In this document: one piece after another, positions 5,725-6,492 of the stretch
How the letters are laid out: each line of letters opens with the position of its first letter
How positions within the stretch are numbered: position 1 is the stretch's first letter
From: Methanoregula sp.
GTDB lineage: Archaea > Halobacteriota > Methanomicrobia > Methanomicrobiales > Methanospirillaceae
Direction of reading: 5' to 3'
Assembly (NCBI GenBank): GCA_003136075.1
Contig: PNBP01000017.1
Location: 1 to 6,492, forward strand
Length of the DNA stretch: 6,492 nucleotides
The notes under the pieces: model-generated
Told to the model about the DNA's origin: nothing
Seen by the model: only the letters and a program-made list of their open reading frames with translations
Database searches by the model: none
Made by a program: the position numbers and the translations under genes

Positions 5725-5894
5725 AAGGCAAAACTTTGAGGTGTCGAAAGGACATCCGGCGACACAAAAAATCCTAAAAATCCTATCCTGACAGACCAGT
5801 CCAAACTGGATACGGTGAACCCTGAACCACCTGCTTTCAATATTTTGCAGATCTGTGGACCGTGATATTTCGATCCCTGAAATCGGTCTCAAAT
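5725..5894. repeat. Convergent intergenic stretch with three inverted repeats
   Basis: No plausible gene lies between the plus-strand zinc-ribbon ORF and the convergent DUF35 gene. The stretch holds GTGTCG (5741-5746) / CGACAC (5760-5765); CCAGT (5796-5800) / ACTGG (5805-5809) with a 4-base loop; and a longer imperfect hairpin, GACCG plus ATTTC (5858-5871) pairing with GAAAT plus CGGTC (5879-5888) around a 4-base bulge. A tandem AAAATCCTA repeat sits near 5767-5784. None is followed by T on the plus strand; on the minus strand the first is preceded by T6. They may be 3' UTR structures. Confidence 0.4.
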
Positions 5895-5900
5895 AAAAAA
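5895..5900 (-). terminator. Oligo-T terminator after DUF35 gene
   Basis: A6 on the plus strand is T6 on the minus strand, five bases after the DUF35 stop codon, inside the wider T-rich sequence AATTTTCTTTTTTATTTG. It fits termination of the thiolase/DUF35 operon. The imperfect hairpin at 5858-5888 lies just beyond it. Confidence 0.55.
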
Positions 5901-5905
5901 GAAAA

Positions 5906-6298
5906 TTACTCCACCGGCACGAACTTCGTGCCATAGTGGATGATGCCGCTCTCGCCATCGGTGGCGATCTTGCGGAACACGCTTTTTACCTTCATGCCGA
6001 TCTTCGCATCTTTTGGATCGCAGATGATCTGGGTCGTCATCTGGGGGCCTTCATCGAGCTTGATGATGGCAAGCACATACGGCCCGGGAGAGGAGAACTG
6101 GTCCGGTGCCGTCTGGATAATCGTATAGGTGACAATAGTTCCCTTGCCGGAGAACTTATGGTCCACGATCTTCCCGGTCCTGCGGCAGTCCGGGCAGAAT
6201 GTCCGCGGGGGGAAGAAGTGCCGGCCGCAGGTCTCGCATTTCGTGCCGACAAGATTGTAGCGCTGGGGGATCTTTCTCCAGAATCGTGCGACGGTCAT
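5906..6298 (-). CDS. DUF35 zinc-ribbon/OB-fold protein, thiolase partner
   Basis: A 130-residue protein: an N-terminal helix (FWRKIPQRYNL, 6-16), a rubredoxin-like zinc ribbon with Cys21-x2-Cys24 and Cys35-x2-Cys38, then an OB fold (about 45-130) including GKGTIVTYTII and the ending HYGTKFVPVE. In archaea, DUF35 proteins bridge acetoacetyl-CoA thiolase and HMG-CoA synthase, letting acetoacetyl-CoA pass between active sites through a shared CoA-binding site. The start at 6298 has a strong GGGAGGG ribosome-binding site seven bases upstream; the 17-residue longer version would overlap the thiolase reading frame. It begins one base after the thiolase stop codon, so the two genes are surely an operon and probably translationally coupled. 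A T6 tract follows it. A generic acyl-CoA-binding DUF35 role with another thiolase is the alternative. Confidence 0.92.
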   Translation of the reverse strand: MTVARFWRKIPQRYNLVGTKCETCGRHFFPPRTFCPDCRRTGKIVDHKFSGKGTIVTYTIIQTAPDQFSSPGPYVLAIIKLDEGPQMTTQIICDPKDAKIGMKVKSVFRKIATDGESGIIHYGTKFVPVE

Positions 6299-6299
6299 A

Positions 6300-6492
<193 letters not shown>

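Noticed and set aside
5518..5958. 146-codon minus-strand ORF across the convergent gap
   Set aside because: It begins inside the DUF35 gene in a different frame and runs antisense through the zinc-ribbon ORF; no recognisable motifs.

Overview
The window looks like chromosomal DNA from a methanogenic archaeon, most likely of the order Methanomicrobiales (my guess is a Methanoregula-like lineage; this rests on protein resemblance and gene content, not on a search). The support is an archaeal class I HMG-CoA reductase without a membrane anchor, the archaeal thiolase/DUF35 pair of the mevalonate pathway, an archaeal Trm5 tRNA methyltransferase, AT-rich TATA-like promoter elements, and oligo-T tracts directly after stop codons. 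It is a compact housekeeping region. I see no mobile element, CRISPR array, rRNA or tRNA.

Layout, left to right. Bases 1-199 hold no convincing gene, only a possible gene remnant. hisG (minus, 200-1072) encodes long-form ATP phosphoribosyltransferase, the first enzyme of histidine synthesis. Immediately upstream on the same strand is a DUF1015 protein of unknown function (1128-2393). A 189-bp divergent intergenic region (2394-2582) follows, with a TATA-like element, three ACCGG boxes and a possible 24-codon leader ORF that overlaps the next start codon. A RimI/Ard1-like GNAT N-acetyltransferase follows (plus, 2583-3068).

hmgA (minus, 3150-4349) ends at an oligo-T tract. It is divergent from trm5 (plus, 4474-5409), and the two are separated by a perfectly palindromic TATA-like element. 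After trm5 comes a small Cys-rich zinc-ribbon ORF (plus, 5557-5724) resembling the Ogr/Delta zinc fingers. A 181-bp non-coding stretch with three inverted repeats separates it from a convergent minus-strand pair: a DUF35 zinc-ribbon/OB-fold protein (5906-6298) and, one base upstream of it, the C-terminal end of an SCP2-type thiolase (6300 to beyond the right edge).

The thiolase and DUF35 proteins are known in archaea to form a complex with HMG-CoA synthase, and that gene probably lies just beyond the right edge. HMG-CoA reductase uses the product, so the right half of the window carries much of the early mevalonate route to isoprenoid (archaeal lipid) precursors. The left half concerns amino-acid metabolism and protein modification. 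I did not find a clearly new multi-gene system. The most noteworthy items are the symmetric divergent promoter, the leader ORF before the GNAT gene and the small zinc-ribbon gene.
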